Assembly (NCBI GenBank): GCA_000621185.1
Contig: JHYZ01000017.1
Location: forward strand, 53,526-117,525
DNA length: 64,000 nucleotides
Source of the DNA: Franconibacter pulveris DSM 19144
GTDB lineage: Bacteria; Pseudomonadota; Gammaproteobacteria; Enterobacterales; Enterobacteriaceae
Reading direction: 5' to 3'
The position numbers and the translations under genes were made by a program. Positions 1-14,446 of this stretch are shown here, piece by piece; within the stretch, counting starts at the first letter, position 1; each line of letters starts with the position of its first letter. Under the pieces are notes generated by a model. That model did no database searches. It was not told where the DNA came from and saw only the letters and a list, made by a program, of their open reading frames with translations.

Positions 1-1091
1 GCGGCGATCCCATTGGTTCGCGCGCTGCGTCACCGTTATCCCCGACTGCCTATTACCGTCACGACCATGACGCCGACCGGCTCTGAGCGCGTGCTCTCCG
101 CTTTTGGCAAAGATGTGCATCACGTCTATCTGCCTTACGATCTGCCGGGCGCGATGAACCGCTTTCTTAACACGGTGAATCCGAAGCTGGTTATCGTCAT
201 GGAGACGGAACTGTGGCCAAACATGGTTTCTGCGCTGCATCAGCGCAAAATTCCACTGGTCATCGCCAATGCGCGCCTTTCCGAACGTTCAGCGCGTGGC
301 TACCAGAAACTGGGCGGCTTTATGCGTCGCCTGTTAAGCAAGATCACGCTTATCGCCGCTCAGAACGAGGAAGATGGCAGCCGTTTTATTGCGCTTGGGC
401 TCAAACGCAATCAACTGGCCGTCACAGGCAGCCTGAAGTTTGATATCTCCGTTACGCCGGAGCTGGCGGCCCGCGCCGTAACGCTGCGTCGGCAGTGGGC
501 GCCGCGCCGTAAAGTCTGGATAGCCACCAGCACCCACGACGGCGAAGAAACCATTATTCTTGAAGCCCACCGCAGGCTGCTGGAAACCTTCCCTGACCTG
601 CTGCTGATTCTGGTGCCGCGTCACCCGGAGCGCTTCAAAGACGCGCGGGAGATGGTGCAAAAGGCAGGATTCAGCTTCACGCTGCGCAGTACGGGTGAAA
701 TACCTTCCGGCAGCACGCAGGTCGTTATCGGCGATACCATGGGCGAACTGATGCTGTTGTATGGTATCGCAGACCTCGCCTTTGTCGGCGGCAGCCTGGT
801 TGAGCGCGGCGGTCATAACCCGCTTGAGCCGGCGGCGCACGCTATTCCGGTGCTGATGGGCCCGCATACGTTCAATTTCAAAGACATCTGCGCGAAGCTG
901 CAGGAAGCGGACGGGCTTATCACCGTCACGGGTGCAGACTCGCTGGTAAAAGAGATCTCAACGCTGCTGACGGACGAAGATTATCGCCTCTGGTATGGCC
1001 GCCACGCGGTGGAAGTTCTGCACCAGAATCAGGGCGCGTTGCAACGTCTTTTGCAGCTTCTGCAGCCCTATCTGCCGCAGCGGAGCCACTG

Positions 1092-1092
<1 letters not shown>
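1..1092 (+). CDS. waaA: 3-deoxy-D-manno-octulosonic acid (Kdo) transferase, 5'-truncated by the window edge
   Basis: WaaA moves Kdo from CMP-Kdo to lipid A precursor at the inner face of the inner membrane, the first step of LPS core assembly. The reading frame is open from base 1, so 363 C-terminal residues are visible. By comparison with the remembered E. coli protein (about 425 residues), some 62 N-terminal residues, including the membrane anchor, lie outside the window. The GT-B fold C-terminal half is intact, with the nucleotide-sugar site region [16 protein letters not shown] and HTFNFKDI near the end. The stop codon overlaps the waaE start (TGATG), so the two genes are translationally coupled. 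Nothing in the visible part looks broken. Confidence 0.95.
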
Positions 1093-2344
<1,252 letters not shown>

Positions 2345-3154
2345 TTATTTCTGGCAGCGACGGCACCAGTAGGTGCTGCGCTGGGCATGTTTTCCCGCCT
2401 GTATCGGCGTACCGCAAACCCGGCAGGGTTCCCCTTCGCGACCATAAACCTGTAGCTGCTGCGCAAAATAGCCCGGTTTGCCGTCGCTTTGCAGGAAATC
2501 GCGCAGTGTCGTGCCGCCCTGCTCTATCGATCGTAACAGGACAGCCTTAATCGCCTGCGCCAGCAGCTCGCACTCTTTTTTCGATAACGACGAGGCAAGG
2601 CGATCAGGGTGGATCCCCGCCGCAAAGAGCGACTCGCTGGCATAGATATTACCCACGCCTACCACTAGCTTGTTATCCATCAACCAGGGCTTGATGGCGG
2701 TTTTCTTTTTCACGCACTTCGCATGCAGATATTCGCCATTAAACGCTTCGCTAAGCGGTTCCGGCCCCAGATGCGCCAGGACGTTATGGCCTTCCAGCTC
2801 TTTTGTCCAGAGCCAGGCGCCAAAGCGGCGTGGGTCGGTATAGCGCAGCACTTTGCCGTTGCTCATCACCAGGTCAACGTGATCGTGCTTCTCCGCGGGC
2901 AACTCTTCCGGCAGCACGCGCAGGCTGCCAGACATGCCAAGATGGATAATGATCCAGCCATCCGGCAATTCCAGCAGCAGGTATTTTGCCCGCCGTTGTA
3001 CGCTCAAAACCGGTTTATCGCTTAAGGCATGGATTTCATCAGAGACTGGCCAGCGCAGGCGGCCATTACGCACCACGGCGTGAAGAATGGTTTCGCCAAC
3101 CAGATGCGGTTCGATACCGCGACGGCTGGTTTCTACCTCGGGTAATTCAGGCAT
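2345..3154 (-). CDS. mutM: formamidopyrimidine-DNA glycosylase / AP lyase (Fpg)
   Basis: MutM removes 8-oxoguanine and formamidopyrimidines from DNA and nicks the abasic site. The 269-residue protein starts [10 protein letters not shown]; after Met removal the Pro is the catalytic amine and Glu3 is also essential. The C-terminus carries a zinc finger with four cysteines (PCRVCG and WCRRCQ), preceded by the conserved QVYGREG. It is the last gene of the rpmB-rpmG-mutM transcription unit. A terminator-like hairpin lies between rpmG and mutM and should reduce read-through relative to the ribosomal protein genes. Length and motifs are normal. Confidence 0.97.
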   Translation of the reverse strand: MPELPEVETSRRGIEPHLVGETILHAVVRNGRLRWPVSDEIHALSDKPVLSVQRRAKYLLLELPDGWIIIHLGMSGSLRVLPEELPAEKHDHVDLVMSNGKVLRYTDPRRFGAWLWTKELEGHNVLAHLGPEPLSEAFNGEYLHAKCVKKKTAIKPWLMDNKLVVGVGNIYASESLFAAGIHPDRLASSLSKKECELLAQAIKAVLLRSIEQGGTTLRDFLQSDGKPGYFAQQLQVYGREGEPCRVCGTPIQAGKHAQRSTYWCRRCQK

Positions 3155-3213
3155 GCTTTCTCTCGTGACCTTGTGTTTATCGGATAACCTTAATATGAGG
3201 GTAGCCGGAAAAC

Positions 3214-3241
3214 AAAAAACCCCGCCGAGGCGGGGTTTTTG
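3214..3241 (-). terminator. terminator/attenuator between rpmG and mutM
   Basis: A GC-rich hairpin with arms ACCCCGCC and GGCGGGGT is flanked by A-runs on one side and T-runs on the other, so it can terminate on either strand. On the minus strand it follows rpmG directly. It probably sets the drop in transcription from the ribosomal protein genes into mutM. Confidence 0.85.
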
Positions 3242-3256
3242 TACAATCCACTAAAA

Positions 3257-3427
<171 letters not shown>

Positions 3428-3435
3428 TTAGCTCC

Positions 3436-3693
<258 letters not shown>

Positions 3694-3815
3694 TTAGCTC
3701 GAGCTTCGTATAGGGTATTGGCGCCTCGTCAGGCCTAAAGCCCGGTCTGGCGGTTCAATGTGAACTCGCGTATGCCAGGCCCAAATGCCAAACCCGAGAT
3801 TCTCAAAGGTGGCGT

Positions 3816-3844
3816 AGTATACGCTGCCGGGGCCGTCTGCTCAA
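3816..3844 (-). promoter_or_regulatory. sigma-70 promoter of rpmB-rpmG-mutM
   Basis: On the minus strand a -35 box TTGAGC (3844-3839) and a -10 box TATACT (3821-3816) are separated by exactly 17 bases. The start of transcription would fall near 3809, giving a leader of roughly 135 bases ahead of rpmB. The site lies in the gap between radC and rpmB, so the ribosomal genes need not depend on radC transcription. Confidence 0.75.
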
Positions 3845-3885
3845 GTCCCGAACAGAAAAGATCGCCATGGATCGCCTCGTCTGGC

Positions 3886-4557
3886 TTATATCCAGCCACG
3901 TTCGGCGAAAGAAACGCATTCTCCGCGGCCAATAACCAGATGGTCCAGCACTCGGATATTCATAAACTGGCAGCAATTTATAATGCGTTCGGTAATCATT
4001 TTGTCCGCCTTGCTGGGTTCGGCGTGACCGGAAGGATGATTATGCGCAAGGATTACCGCCGCCGCGTTAACTTTTATAGCCTCCCGCACAATTTCCCTCG
4101 GGTGTACTTCTACATGATTAAGCGTGCCTGAAAAAAGTTGGCTGTTTTTAATGACGCGGTGCTGATTGTCTAAAAAGATCACCATAAAGATCTCGCGTTG
4201 CTCATCGCTAAGCTGGCTCATAAGGAATTCACGCGTCATATCAGGGTTTAATAATGGCTGTTCGTCCTGCATCCAGGAGGCAGCGTAACGCCTGCCTAAC
4301 TCAGCAATCGCGCTAAGCTGCGCATATTTCGCCACACCAATGCCCCCTACCGCGCCCAGTTCCTCAAGCGTTGCCGATAACAGACGACGCAGCGAGCCGA
4401 AATGCCCGAGCAACTGTTCCGCCAGCGTGACGACATAAACCCCACGCTTGCCTGTGCGCAGAAAAATCGCCAGCAGTTCCGCATCGCTTAGCTCTTTTGC
4501 GCCATAAGTAAGCAGCTTTTCGCGCGGCCCCGCCGGCTGCGCCTTTTCAACCACCAT
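3886..4557 (-). CDS. radC: RadC family JAB/MPN+ domain protein
   Basis: The 223-residue protein has an N-terminal helix-hairpin-helix-like region ([12 protein letters not shown] type motif, about residues 90-105) and a C-terminal JAMM metalloprotease-like domain with [14 protein letters not shown], the HxHx7D metal-binding motif. The biochemical role of RadC proteins is not settled; an early DNA-repair assignment in E. coli was later withdrawn. I prefer the ATG at 4557 over the GTG at 4560, because an AGGAGG ribosome binding site ends four bases before it. The gene is divergent from coaBC, as in E. coli. Confidence 0.93.
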   Translation of the reverse strand: MVVEKAQPAGPREKLLTYGAKELSDAELLAIFLRTGKRGVYVVTLAEQLLGHFGSLRRLLSATLEELGAVGGIGVAKYAQLSAIAELGRRYAASWMQDEQPLLNPDMTREFLMSQLSDEQREIFMVIFLDNQHRVIKNSQLFSGTLNHVEVHPREIVREAIKVNAAAVILAHNHPSGHAEPSKADKMITERIINCCQFMNIRVLDHLVIGRGECVSFAERGWI

Positions 4558-4685
4558 CACACCTCCTCTGCGTTACGTCGGCGTTATCCTGCCACAGATA
4601 AGTTTGACTGGAAGGCTGGTTTGTCACGCTTGCGCGCTATCTCGCAAAGTTGATTTTTTGTACTGCTCCGCCGGTTTTTTGATTG

Positions 4686-4694
4686 TGGTAAAAT
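4686..4694 (+). promoter_or_regulatory. extended -10 element ahead of coaBC
   Basis: TGGTAAAAT reads as an extended -10 box (TGn plus TAAAAT). It would start transcription near 4701, about 26 bases before the coaBC start codon. I see no good -35 at the usual distance, so this rests on the -10 alone. Confidence 0.4.
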
Positions 4695-4726
4695 GGCCGC
4701 CTTATTTGTTGTTAGCGGAAAAAATC

Positions 4727-5941
4727 ATGACTGGGCTTTCCGGAAAAAAAATCGTTCTGGGCGTCAGCGGGGGTATTGCTGCGTATAAGGCGCCTGAGCT
4801 GGTGCGGCGCCTGCGCGATCGCGGCGCGGAAGTGAGAGTCGCCATGACAGAAGCGGCGAAGGCGTTTATTACGCCGCTGAGTTTGCAGGCGGTGTCGGGT
4901 TATCCCGTTTCCGACAGTTTGCTTGACCCGGCGGCCGAGGCGGCGATGGGCCATATCGAGCTTGGCAAATGGGCCGATTTGGTTATCCTTGCGCCCGCCA
5001 CCGCCGATCTTATCGCCCGCGTAGCCGCTGGCATGGCGAACGACCTGGTTACGACTATTTGCCTTGCCACACCTTCGCCTGTTGCCGTCGTGCCCGCCAT
5101 GAATCAGCAGATGTACCGCAACGCCGCAACCCAGCATAATCTGCAAGTGCTGGCCTCCCGCGGGTTGCAACTCTGGGGGCCGGACAGCGGCAGCCAGGCC
5201 TGCGGCGACATAGGGCCGGGCCGTATGCTTGACCCGATGACGATAGTGGAAATGGCCGCGCTGCATTTCGCGCCTGTCAAAGATCTGCAACATCTCAACA
5301 TCATGATTACCGCAGGCCCTACCCGCGAGCGGCTGGATCCGGTGCGTTATATTACCAACGACAGCTCCGGCAAGATGGGCTTCGCCATTGCTGCGGCAGC
5401 GGCGGCGCGAGGCGCCAACGTCACGCTGGTTTCAGGCCCCGTATCGTTATCTACGCCGCCATTTGTGCAGCGTGTGGATGTCACCACCGCGCTGGAAATG
5501 GAAGCGGAAGTACAAAAACGCGCGCAGCAGCAGCATATTTTCATTGGTTGCGCCGCCGTGGCGGATTACCGTGCAGCTGAAATCGCCAGTGAAAAAATTA
5601 AAAAACAGGGCGATGAACTCACCCTGACCATGGTGAAAAACCCTGATATCGTGGCGGGCGTAGCTGCGCTTACCCTTAACCGCCCTTATGTCGTCGGGTT
5701 TGCCGCCGAAACGAATAATGTGGAAGAATATGCGCGGCAAAAACGCCAGCGTAAAAACCTTGATTTGATTTGCGCGAACGACGTTTCTAAATCTAATCAA
5801 GGATTTAACAGCGATAACAACGCTCTGCATCTTTTCTGGCAGGAGGGCGATAAACGCTTACCGCTTGAGCGGAAAGAACGCCTTGGCCATCTTTTATTGG
5901 ACGAAATCGTTACCCGTTATGATGAAAAAAATCGACGTTAA
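4727..5941 (+). CDS. coaBC: bifunctional phosphopantothenoylcysteine decarboxylase / phosphopantothenate-cysteine ligase
   Basis: CoaBC joins cysteine to 4'-phosphopantothenate using CTP (C-terminal CoaB half) and decarboxylates the product with FMN (N-terminal CoaC half), giving 4'-phosphopantetheine. The 404-residue protein shows the flavoprotein start [16 protein letters not shown], the catalytic His in MGHIELGKW (residue 76) and the reductive Cys in [10 protein letters not shown]. In CoaB it has the [10 protein letters not shown] and [14 protein letters not shown] segments. It is two residues shorter than remembered E. coli CoaBC after KIKKQ. The ATG at 4727 gives the family N-terminus. 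The gene overlaps dut. Confidence 0.96.
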   Translation: MTGLSGKKIVLGVSGGIAAYKAPELVRRLRDRGAEVRVAMTEAAKAFITPLSLQAVSGYPVSDSLLDPAAEAAMGHIELGKWADLVILAPATADLIARVAAGMANDLVTTICLATPSPVAVVPAMNQQMYRNAATQHNLQVLASRGLQLWGPDSGSQACGDIGPGRMLDPMTIVEMAALHFAPVKDLQHLNIMITAGPTRERLDPVRYITNDSSGKMGFAIAAAAAARGANVTLVSGPVSLSTPPFVQRVDVTTALEMEAEVQKRAQQQHIFIGCAAVADYRAAEIASEKIKKQGDELTLTMVKNPDIVAGVAALTLNRPYVVGFAAETNNVEEYARQKRQRKNLDLICANDVSKSNQGFNSDNNALHLFWQEGDKRLPLERKERLGHLLLDEIVTRYDEKNRR

Positions 5942-6377
5942 GATTCTGGACCCGCGCGTGGGCCAGCAGTTCCCGCTGCCGACTTACGCTACCGCCGGCT
6001 CGGCCGGCCTTGACCTGCGCGCTTGTCTGGATGACGCTGTAGAGCTGGCGCCTGGCGCAACGACGCTTCTGCCGACTGGCCTTGCGATTCACATCGCCGA
6101 CCCGTCTCTCGCAGCGGTCATCCTGCCGCGCTCAGGACTTGGCCATAAGCATGGCGTTGTTCTGGGTAACCTGGTGGGCTTGATTGATTCTGATTATCAG
6201 GGTCAATTGATGGTCTCCGTCTGGAATCGCGGCCAACAAAGCTTCATTATTGAACCTGGCGAACGCATCGCGCAGATGGTGTTTGTTCCAGTAGTACAGG
6301 CAGAATTCAACCTGGTTGAAGCCTTTGATGAGACCGAACGCGGTGAAGGCGGTTTCGGTCACTCTGGGCGGCGATAA
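5922..6377 (+). CDS. dut: deoxyuridine 5'-triphosphate nucleotidohydrolase (dUTPase)
   Basis: Dut hydrolyses dUTP to dUMP, which keeps uracil out of DNA and feeds dTMP synthesis. The 151-residue protein contains the five trimeric dUTPase motifs: [37 protein letters not shown] and the C-terminal [10 protein letters not shown], which closes over the active site. The start overlaps the end of coaBC by 20 bases, so translation is coupled. Two adjacent ATGs (5919 and 5922) are both possible; I used the second, which gives MKKIDVKI as in E. coli. Confidence 0.97.
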   Translation: MKKIDVKILDPRVGQQFPLPTYATAGSAGLDLRACLDDAVELAPGATTLLPTGLAIHIADPSLAAVILPRSGLGHKHGVVLGNLVGLIDSDYQGQLMVSVWNRGQQSFIIEPGERIAQMVFVPVVQAEFNLVEAFDETERGEGGFGHSGRR

Positions 6378-6425
6378 GCCCCCCGGTTTAAACGCATCCC
6401 TTAAGCAAAATAAAGCGAATAAATT

Positions 6426-6448
6426 ACCACAGGCATTACGCCTGTGGT
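6426..6448. other. stem-loop between dut and slmA
   Basis: ACCACAGGC and GCCTGTGGT form a perfect 9-bp stem around a 5-base loop. No T-run follows on either strand, so it is not a classical terminator. It lies in the 123-base gap between dut and slmA and may affect mRNA stability or read-through. Confidence 0.6.
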
Positions 6449-6500
6449 CGCTTGTGGATGCTCGCCTGGCAAGAATGTATTCTCAGGGGTCTTTCAGAAC

Positions 6501-7097
6501 ATGTCAGAAAAACAAACTGCGAAAAGGAATCGTCGCGAAGAAATACTTCAGTCTCTGGCCCAGATGCTTGAATCCAGCGATGGCAGTCAGCGCATCACCA
6601 CGGCGAAACTGGCGGCTTCCGTTGGCGTTTCCGAAGCGGCGCTCTATCGTCACTTCCCCAGCAAAACCCGGATGTTTGATAGCCTCATTGAGTTTATCGA
6701 AGACAGCCTTATTAGCCGTATCAACCTTATCCTGAAGGATGAGAAGGATACGACCACGCGCCTGCGGCTGATTGTGCAGCTCATTCTCGGCTTTGGCGAA
6801 CGCAACCCGGGGCTAACGCGCATTCTTACCGGTCATGCTTTGATGTTTGAACAGGACCGTTTACAAGGTCGCATTAACCAACTTTTTGAACGTATCGAAG
6901 CGCAGTTGAGGCAGGTTTTGCGTGAACGCAAAATGCGCGAAGGCGAAGGGTATGTAACCGATGAAACCCTGCTGGCGAGCCAGCTGCTGGCGTTTTGTGA
7001 AGGCATGCTATCGCGTTTTGTGCGCAGCGAATTTCGCTACAGCCCCACCGACGAGTTTGACTCTCGCTGGCCGCTGCTCGCCGCGCAGCTTCAATAA
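6501..7097 (+). CDS. slmA: nucleoid occlusion factor SlmA (TetR family)
   Basis: SlmA binds specific sites across the chromosome and, when bound, blocks FtsZ polymerisation over the nucleoid. The 198-residue protein has the TetR helix-turn-helix at about residues 28-53 ([21 protein letters not shown]) and the usual long alpha-helical C-terminal domain. I chose the ATG at 6501 ([15 protein letters not shown]), which matches the remembered E. coli start; an in-frame start 19 codons earlier has no homologous sequence. The gene follows coaBC-dut and converges on pyrE. Confidence 0.96.
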   Translation: MSEKQTAKRNRREEILQSLAQMLESSDGSQRITTAKLAASVGVSEAALYRHFPSKTRMFDSLIEFIEDSLISRINLILKDEKDTTTRLRLIVQLILGFGERNPGLTRILTGHALMFEQDRLQGRINQLFERIEAQLRQVLRERKMREGEGYVTDETLLASQLLAFCEGMLSRFVRSEFRYSPTDEFDSRWPLLAAQLQ

Positions 7098-7099
7098 AC

Positions 7100-7126
7100 A
7101 AAAAAGGGCCGAGCGGCCCTTTTTTG
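7100..7126. terminator. bidirectional terminator between slmA and pyrE
   Basis: The arms AAAAAGGGCCG and CGGCCCTTTTT form a perfect stem with a two-base loop and T-runs on both strands. It serves the two converging genes. Confidence 0.9.
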
Positions 7127-7128
7127 TT

Positions 7129-7770
7129 TTATACCCCGTACTGCTCGCGATATTCGCGCACCGCCGCCAGGTGAACCGCCATCTCCGGTTTTTCTTCCAG
7201 ATAAGCAATAAGGTCTTTCAGGGTAATAATGGAAATAACGTTGCAGCCGTAATCACGTTCCACTTCCTGAATAGCAGAAATGTCACCGCGTCCGCGCTCT
7301 TGTCTGTCGAGAGAAATCAGCACACCCGCAAGCGTAGCGCCGTTAGCCTGAATAATTTCCATCGACTCACGGATAGCCGTCCCGGCTGTTATCACATCAT
7401 CCACCAGCATCACGCGCCCCTGCAGCGGGCTACCCACCAGGTTGCCGCCCTCACCATGATCTTTCGCTTCCTTACGGTTAAAGCAGTAAGGCACGTCGCG
7501 TTCATGGTGTTCTGCCAGCGCCACAGCGGTCGTCGTGGCGATGGGAATACCTTTATAAGCCGGGCCGAAAAGCAGGTCGAAATCAATGCCGGAATCTACC
7601 AGCGCTTCTGCATAAAAACGGCCCAGCAATGCCAGATCGCGCCCCGTGTTAAATAACCCGGCGTTGAAGAAATAGGGGCTCGTGCGCCCGGATTTCAGCG
7701 TGAATTCACCAAACTTTAGCACCTGTTTGTTAAGGGCGAATTCAATAAACTGGCGCTGATACGGTTTCAT
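7129..7770 (-). CDS. pyrE: orotate phosphoribosyltransferase
   Basis: PyrE joins orotate to PRPP to make orotidine monophosphate, the fifth step of pyrimidine synthesis. The 213-residue protein starts [13 protein letters not shown] and contains the PRPP-binding motif [13 protein letters not shown] and the flexible-loop stretch [12 protein letters not shown]. The ATG at 7770 is the family start; the longer in-frame start runs back through the attenuator hairpin. The gene is downstream of rph in one operon, and a terminator hairpin in the gap makes its expression depend on UTP level. Confidence 0.97.
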   Translation of the reverse strand: MKPYQRQFIEFALNKQVLKFGEFTLKSGRTSPYFFNAGLFNTGRDLALLGRFYAEALVDSGIDFDLLFGPAYKGIPIATTTAVALAEHHERDVPYCFNRKEAKDHGEGGNLVGSPLQGRVMLVDDVITAGTAIRESMEIIQANGATLAGVLISLDRQERGRGDISAIQEVERDYGCNVISIITLKDLIAYLEEKPEMAVHLAAVREYREQYGV

Positions 7771-7804
7771 GGCTTTGCTCCTCAAATAGCGTTTTTTCAG
7801 GCAT

Positions 7805-7830
7805 AAAAAAGGCGACTTCACAGTCGCCTT
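7805..7830 (-). promoter_or_regulatory. pyrE attenuator (UTP-sensing terminator in the rph-pyrE leader)
   Basis: On the minus strand AAGGCGACT and AGTCGCCTT form a 9-bp hairpin with loop GTGA, followed by six Ts. The rph stop codon (7836-7838) ends just ahead of the hairpin. This is the known enterobacterial arrangement: when UTP is low, RNA polymerase stalls, ribosomes on rph catch up and block hairpin formation, and pyrE is transcribed. Function is by homology; the hairpin and spacing are seen directly. Confidence 0.88.
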
Positions 7831-7835
7831 AAAAA

Positions 7836-8552
7836 TTAATTTGCTAACGCCGCCTTCTGCGACGTGACAATGGATTCAATCCCCCCGCGGGCCAGCGCCA
7901 GCAGCGAGAGCAACTCCTCATGCGTAAACGGCTCGCCTTCCGCTGTGCCTTGCACTTCAATAATGCGGCCATCTTCGGTCATTACGACATTCATGTCGGT
8001 TTCCGCAGCTGAATCTTCCACATATTCCAGATCGCAAACCGCCTCGCCATTCACGATGCCTACGGAAACCGCCGCCACCATGCCCTTCATCGGGTTGGTT
8101 TTCAGCTTGCCGCCAGCGACCATCGCGTTCAGCGCGTCTGCCAGCGCCACGCAGGCACCTGTAATAGAAGCAGTACGGGTGCCGCCATCCGCCTGCAAAA
8201 CATCGCAGTCGAGCGTAATGGTGTATTCGCCCAGCGCTTTTAAATCTACTGCAGCGCGCAGCGAACGTGCGATTAATCGCTGAATTTCCAGCGTGCGACC
8301 GCCCTGCTTGCCTTTTGCGGCTTCGCGAGCGTTACGGGTATGGGTTGAACGCGGCAGCATGCCGTATTCGGCAGTGATCCATCCTTGCCCCTGCCCTTTC
8401 AGAAAGCGCGGCACGCCTTCCTCAATGGTGGCGGTGCAAAGCACTTTGGTATCGCCAAACTCAACCAGCACGGAGCCTTCAGCGTGTTTAGTGTAGTGAC
8501 GGGTCAGGGTAACTGGGCGCACTTCGGTAGCGCTACGGCCTGATGGACGCAT
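7836..8552 (-). CDS. rph: ribonuclease PH
   Basis: RNase PH is a phosphate-dependent 3'-5' exonuclease that trims tRNA 3' ends. The protein is 238 residues, full family length, from [14 protein letters not shown] to SQKAALAN. It shows the core stretch [19 protein letters not shown] and the [13 protein letters not shown] region. The frame is intact, unlike the frameshifted rph-1 allele of E. coli K-12, so translation to the natural stop should allow normal pyrE de-attenuation. It is the first gene of rph-pyrE and is divergent from yicC. Confidence 0.97.
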   Translation of the reverse strand: MRPSGRSATEVRPVTLTRHYTKHAEGSVLVEFGDTKVLCTATIEEGVPRFLKGQGQGWITAEYGMLPRSTHTRNAREAAKGKQGGRTLEIQRLIARSLRAAVDLKALGEYTITLDCDVLQADGGTRTASITGACVALADALNAMVAGGKLKTNPMKGMVAAVSVGIVNGEAVCDLEYVEDSAAETDMNVVMTEDGRIIEVQGTAEGEPFTHEELLSLLALARGGIESIVTSQKAALAN

Positions 8553-8588
8553 GAATTTCTCTCCGGCTTGTAACAGATGTGGCTGCGC

Positions 8589-8594
8589 ATTATA
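8589..8594 (-). promoter_or_regulatory. -10 box of the rph-pyrE promoter
   Basis: The minus strand reads TATAAT here, 37 bases ahead of the rph start codon. The -35 region is poor by eye. Position and match make it the likely rph promoter. Confidence 0.5.
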
Positions 8595-8638
8595 CGGGCT
8601 TAAGGCGCTTATTCCTATCCTGGCTGCCCAGGGGTAGC

Positions 8639-8644
8639 TATAAT
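8639..8644 (+). promoter_or_regulatory. -10 box of the yicC promoter
   Basis: A perfect TATAAT lies 31 bases before the yicC start codon. No clear -35 is present. It faces away from the rph -10 box, so the 120-base gap holds two divergent promoters. Confidence 0.5.
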
Positions 8645-8675
8645 CGCATCACTCTTTTTAAAAACAGGTATGACT

Positions 8676-9539
8676 ATGATCCGCAGCATGACCGCCTACG
8701 CCCGGCGTGAAATTAAGGGTGACTGGGGTAGCGCCGCCTGGGAATTACGCTCGGTAAACCAGCGCTATCTGGAAACCTATATTCGCCTGCCGGAACAGTT
8801 CCGCAGCCTGGAACCTGTAGCCCGCGAGCGCATCCGTAATCGTCTGACTCGCGGTAAAATTGAGTGCACGCTGCGCTTTGAACCTGACGCCAGCGCGCAA
8901 GGGGAACTCATCCTCAACGAAAAACTGGCGAAGCAGCTGGTCAGCGCCGCGAACTGGGTGAAAATGCAAAGTGATGAAGGCGAGATAAACCCGCTCGATA
9001 TTTTGCGCTGGCCGGGCGTAATGGCCGCGCAGGAACAGGATCTGGACGCTATCGCCGCTGATATCCTGTCGGCGCTGGACGGCGCGCTGGATGACTTTAT
9101 TGTGGCGCGTGAAACCGAAGGCCAGGCGCTGAAAATGCTTATTGAGCAGCGTCTGGAAGGGGTGAGCGCAGAGGTGACTAAAGTCCGCGCGCAAATGCCC
9201 TCCGTCCTGCAATGGCAGCGTGAAAGACTGGTCACGAAGCTTGAAGAAGCGCAGGTACAGCTTGAGAATAACCGCCTGGAGCAGGAGCTGGTGCTGATGG
9301 CACAGCGCATCGATGTGGCCGAAGAGCTGGATCGCCTCGATGCGCATATTAAAGAAACTTATAATATCCTGAAGAAAAAAGAGGCGGTGGGTCGCCGTCT
9401 CGACTTTATGATGCAGGAGTTCAACCGCGAGTCGAATACGCTGGCGTCTAAATCAATTAACGCCGACGTGACCAACTCAGCTATTGAACTGAAAGTGCTG
9501 ATTGAGCAGATGCGTGAGCAGATTCAGAATATTGAGTAA
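8676..9539 (+). CDS. yicC: YicC family endoribonuclease
   Basis: The 287-residue protein is a near full-length match to E. coli YicC, starting MIRSMTAYARRE and ending with the conserved LIEQMREQIQNIE. YicC-type proteins are reported to be endoribonucleases; in E. coli, YicC has been linked to decay of the small RNA RyhB. The C-terminal half has the conserved DUF1732 segment (KKEAVGRRLDFMMQEFNRE), probably catalytic. I chose the ATG at 8676, seven bases after an AGG, over the ATG at 8670. It ends at a strong terminator. Confidence 0.93.
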   Translation: MIRSMTAYARREIKGDWGSAAWELRSVNQRYLETYIRLPEQFRSLEPVARERIRNRLTRGKIECTLRFEPDASAQGELILNEKLAKQLVSAANWVKMQSDEGEINPLDILRWPGVMAAQEQDLDAIAADILSALDGALDDFIVARETEGQALKMLIEQRLEGVSAEVTKVRAQMPSVLQWQRERLVTKLEEAQVQLENNRLEQELVLMAQRIDVAEELDRLDAHIKETYNILKKKEAVGRRLDFMMQEFNRESNTLASKSINADVTNSAIELKVLIEQMREQIQNIE

Positions 9540-9568
9540 TCAGAGCAGAACATACCGTTAACACATAC

Positions 9569-9592
9569 AAACCCGCTTCAGGCGGGTTTTTT
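9569..9592 (+). terminator. yicC terminator
   Basis: The arms AACCCGC and GCGGGTT enclose a short TTCAG-type loop and are followed by a T-run (GGGTTTTTTATT). It ends the yicC transcript. Confidence 0.85.
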
Positions 9593-9876
9593 ATTGATAA
9601 GGTCCTCCTTCCCGAAGAAAAACTTCTGTTTCGGACAGTGATAAAGATAATGCTCCAATTTCGTACAATTAATAAATATTTTTAATGTCAACCAGACTCG
9701 TTACAAATGTTACTATTCCGCCAACGCTCATAAACAAGCGGGTTGCCGTGTGAAAATCATTCAATAATCGGCCAGTATTTATACTTAGCAGGATATGTTT
9801 ACTCACTCATCGCCAGTTTATGTAAACTAGCGCATTAAACTCAGGACCCGTTACGGTCACCACAAAAATTTAGATT
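9593..9876. other. AT-rich intergenic region ahead of the phosphoethanolamine transferase
   Basis: The yicC-transferase gap is 337 bases in all. After the yicC terminator it is AT-rich and holds no ORF that I would call. A short inverted repeat GTTTA-TG-TAAAC lies at 9816-9827, about 50 bases before the start codon, and a GTTTA copy lies at 9797-9801. These could be regulator sites. I cannot assign a regulator: the spacing does not fit a PhoP box. Confidence 0.5.
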
Positions 9877-13272
<3,396 letters not shown>

Positions 13273-13390
13273 CTATTGTGTGATGCGCGTTTCTGGAGAG
13301 GCTTTCAGAGAAATTGCCGTGAAGTTGCAAAAATTGCGCCGTGGTGGATGAAAACGCGCAAATATCAAAAGCTGAAGATGAAAAATGTGA

Positions 13391-14098
<708 letters not shown>

Positions 14099-14152
14099 AG
14101 CCACTTTCAGTATTATGCCCAGTCATTTCTTCATCTGTGGAGCATTTTTAGT

Positions 14153-14428
14153 ATGGCACGCGTAACTGTTCAGGACGCTGTAGAGAAAATTGGTAACCGT
14201 TTTGATCTGGTGCTGGTCGCCGCTCGTCGCGCTCGTCAGATGCAGGTAGGCGGCAAGGATCCGCTGGTACCGGAAGAAAACGATAAAACCACCGTTATCG
14301 CACTGCGCGAAATCGAAGAAGGCCTGATCAACAATCAGATCCTCGACGTACGTGAGCGCCAGGAGCAGCAGGAGCAGGAAGCCGCAGAACTGCAGGCCGT
14401 CACCGCTATTGCTGAAGGTCGTCGTTAA
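14153..14428 (+). CDS. rpoZ: RNA polymerase omega subunit
   Basis: This 91-residue protein starts [20 protein letters not shown] and matches E. coli omega closely. Omega helps fold the beta' subunit and forms part of one ppGpp-binding site on RNA polymerase. The gene lies 54 bases after gmk and 18 bases before spoT. The C-terminal tail is Gln/Glu-rich ([13 protein letters not shown]), as in E. coli. Confidence 0.98.
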
Positions 14429-14446
14429 TAACGCTGCGGGTAGCCC

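Noticed and set aside
6426..6448. Terminator between dut and slmA
   Set aside because: The stem is strong but no T-run follows on either strand, so I list it only as a stem-loop.
9797..9827. PhoP box upstream of the phosphoethanolamine transferase
   Set aside because: Two GTTTA units are present but their spacing (14 bases) does not fit the PhoP direct repeat with 5-base spacing.
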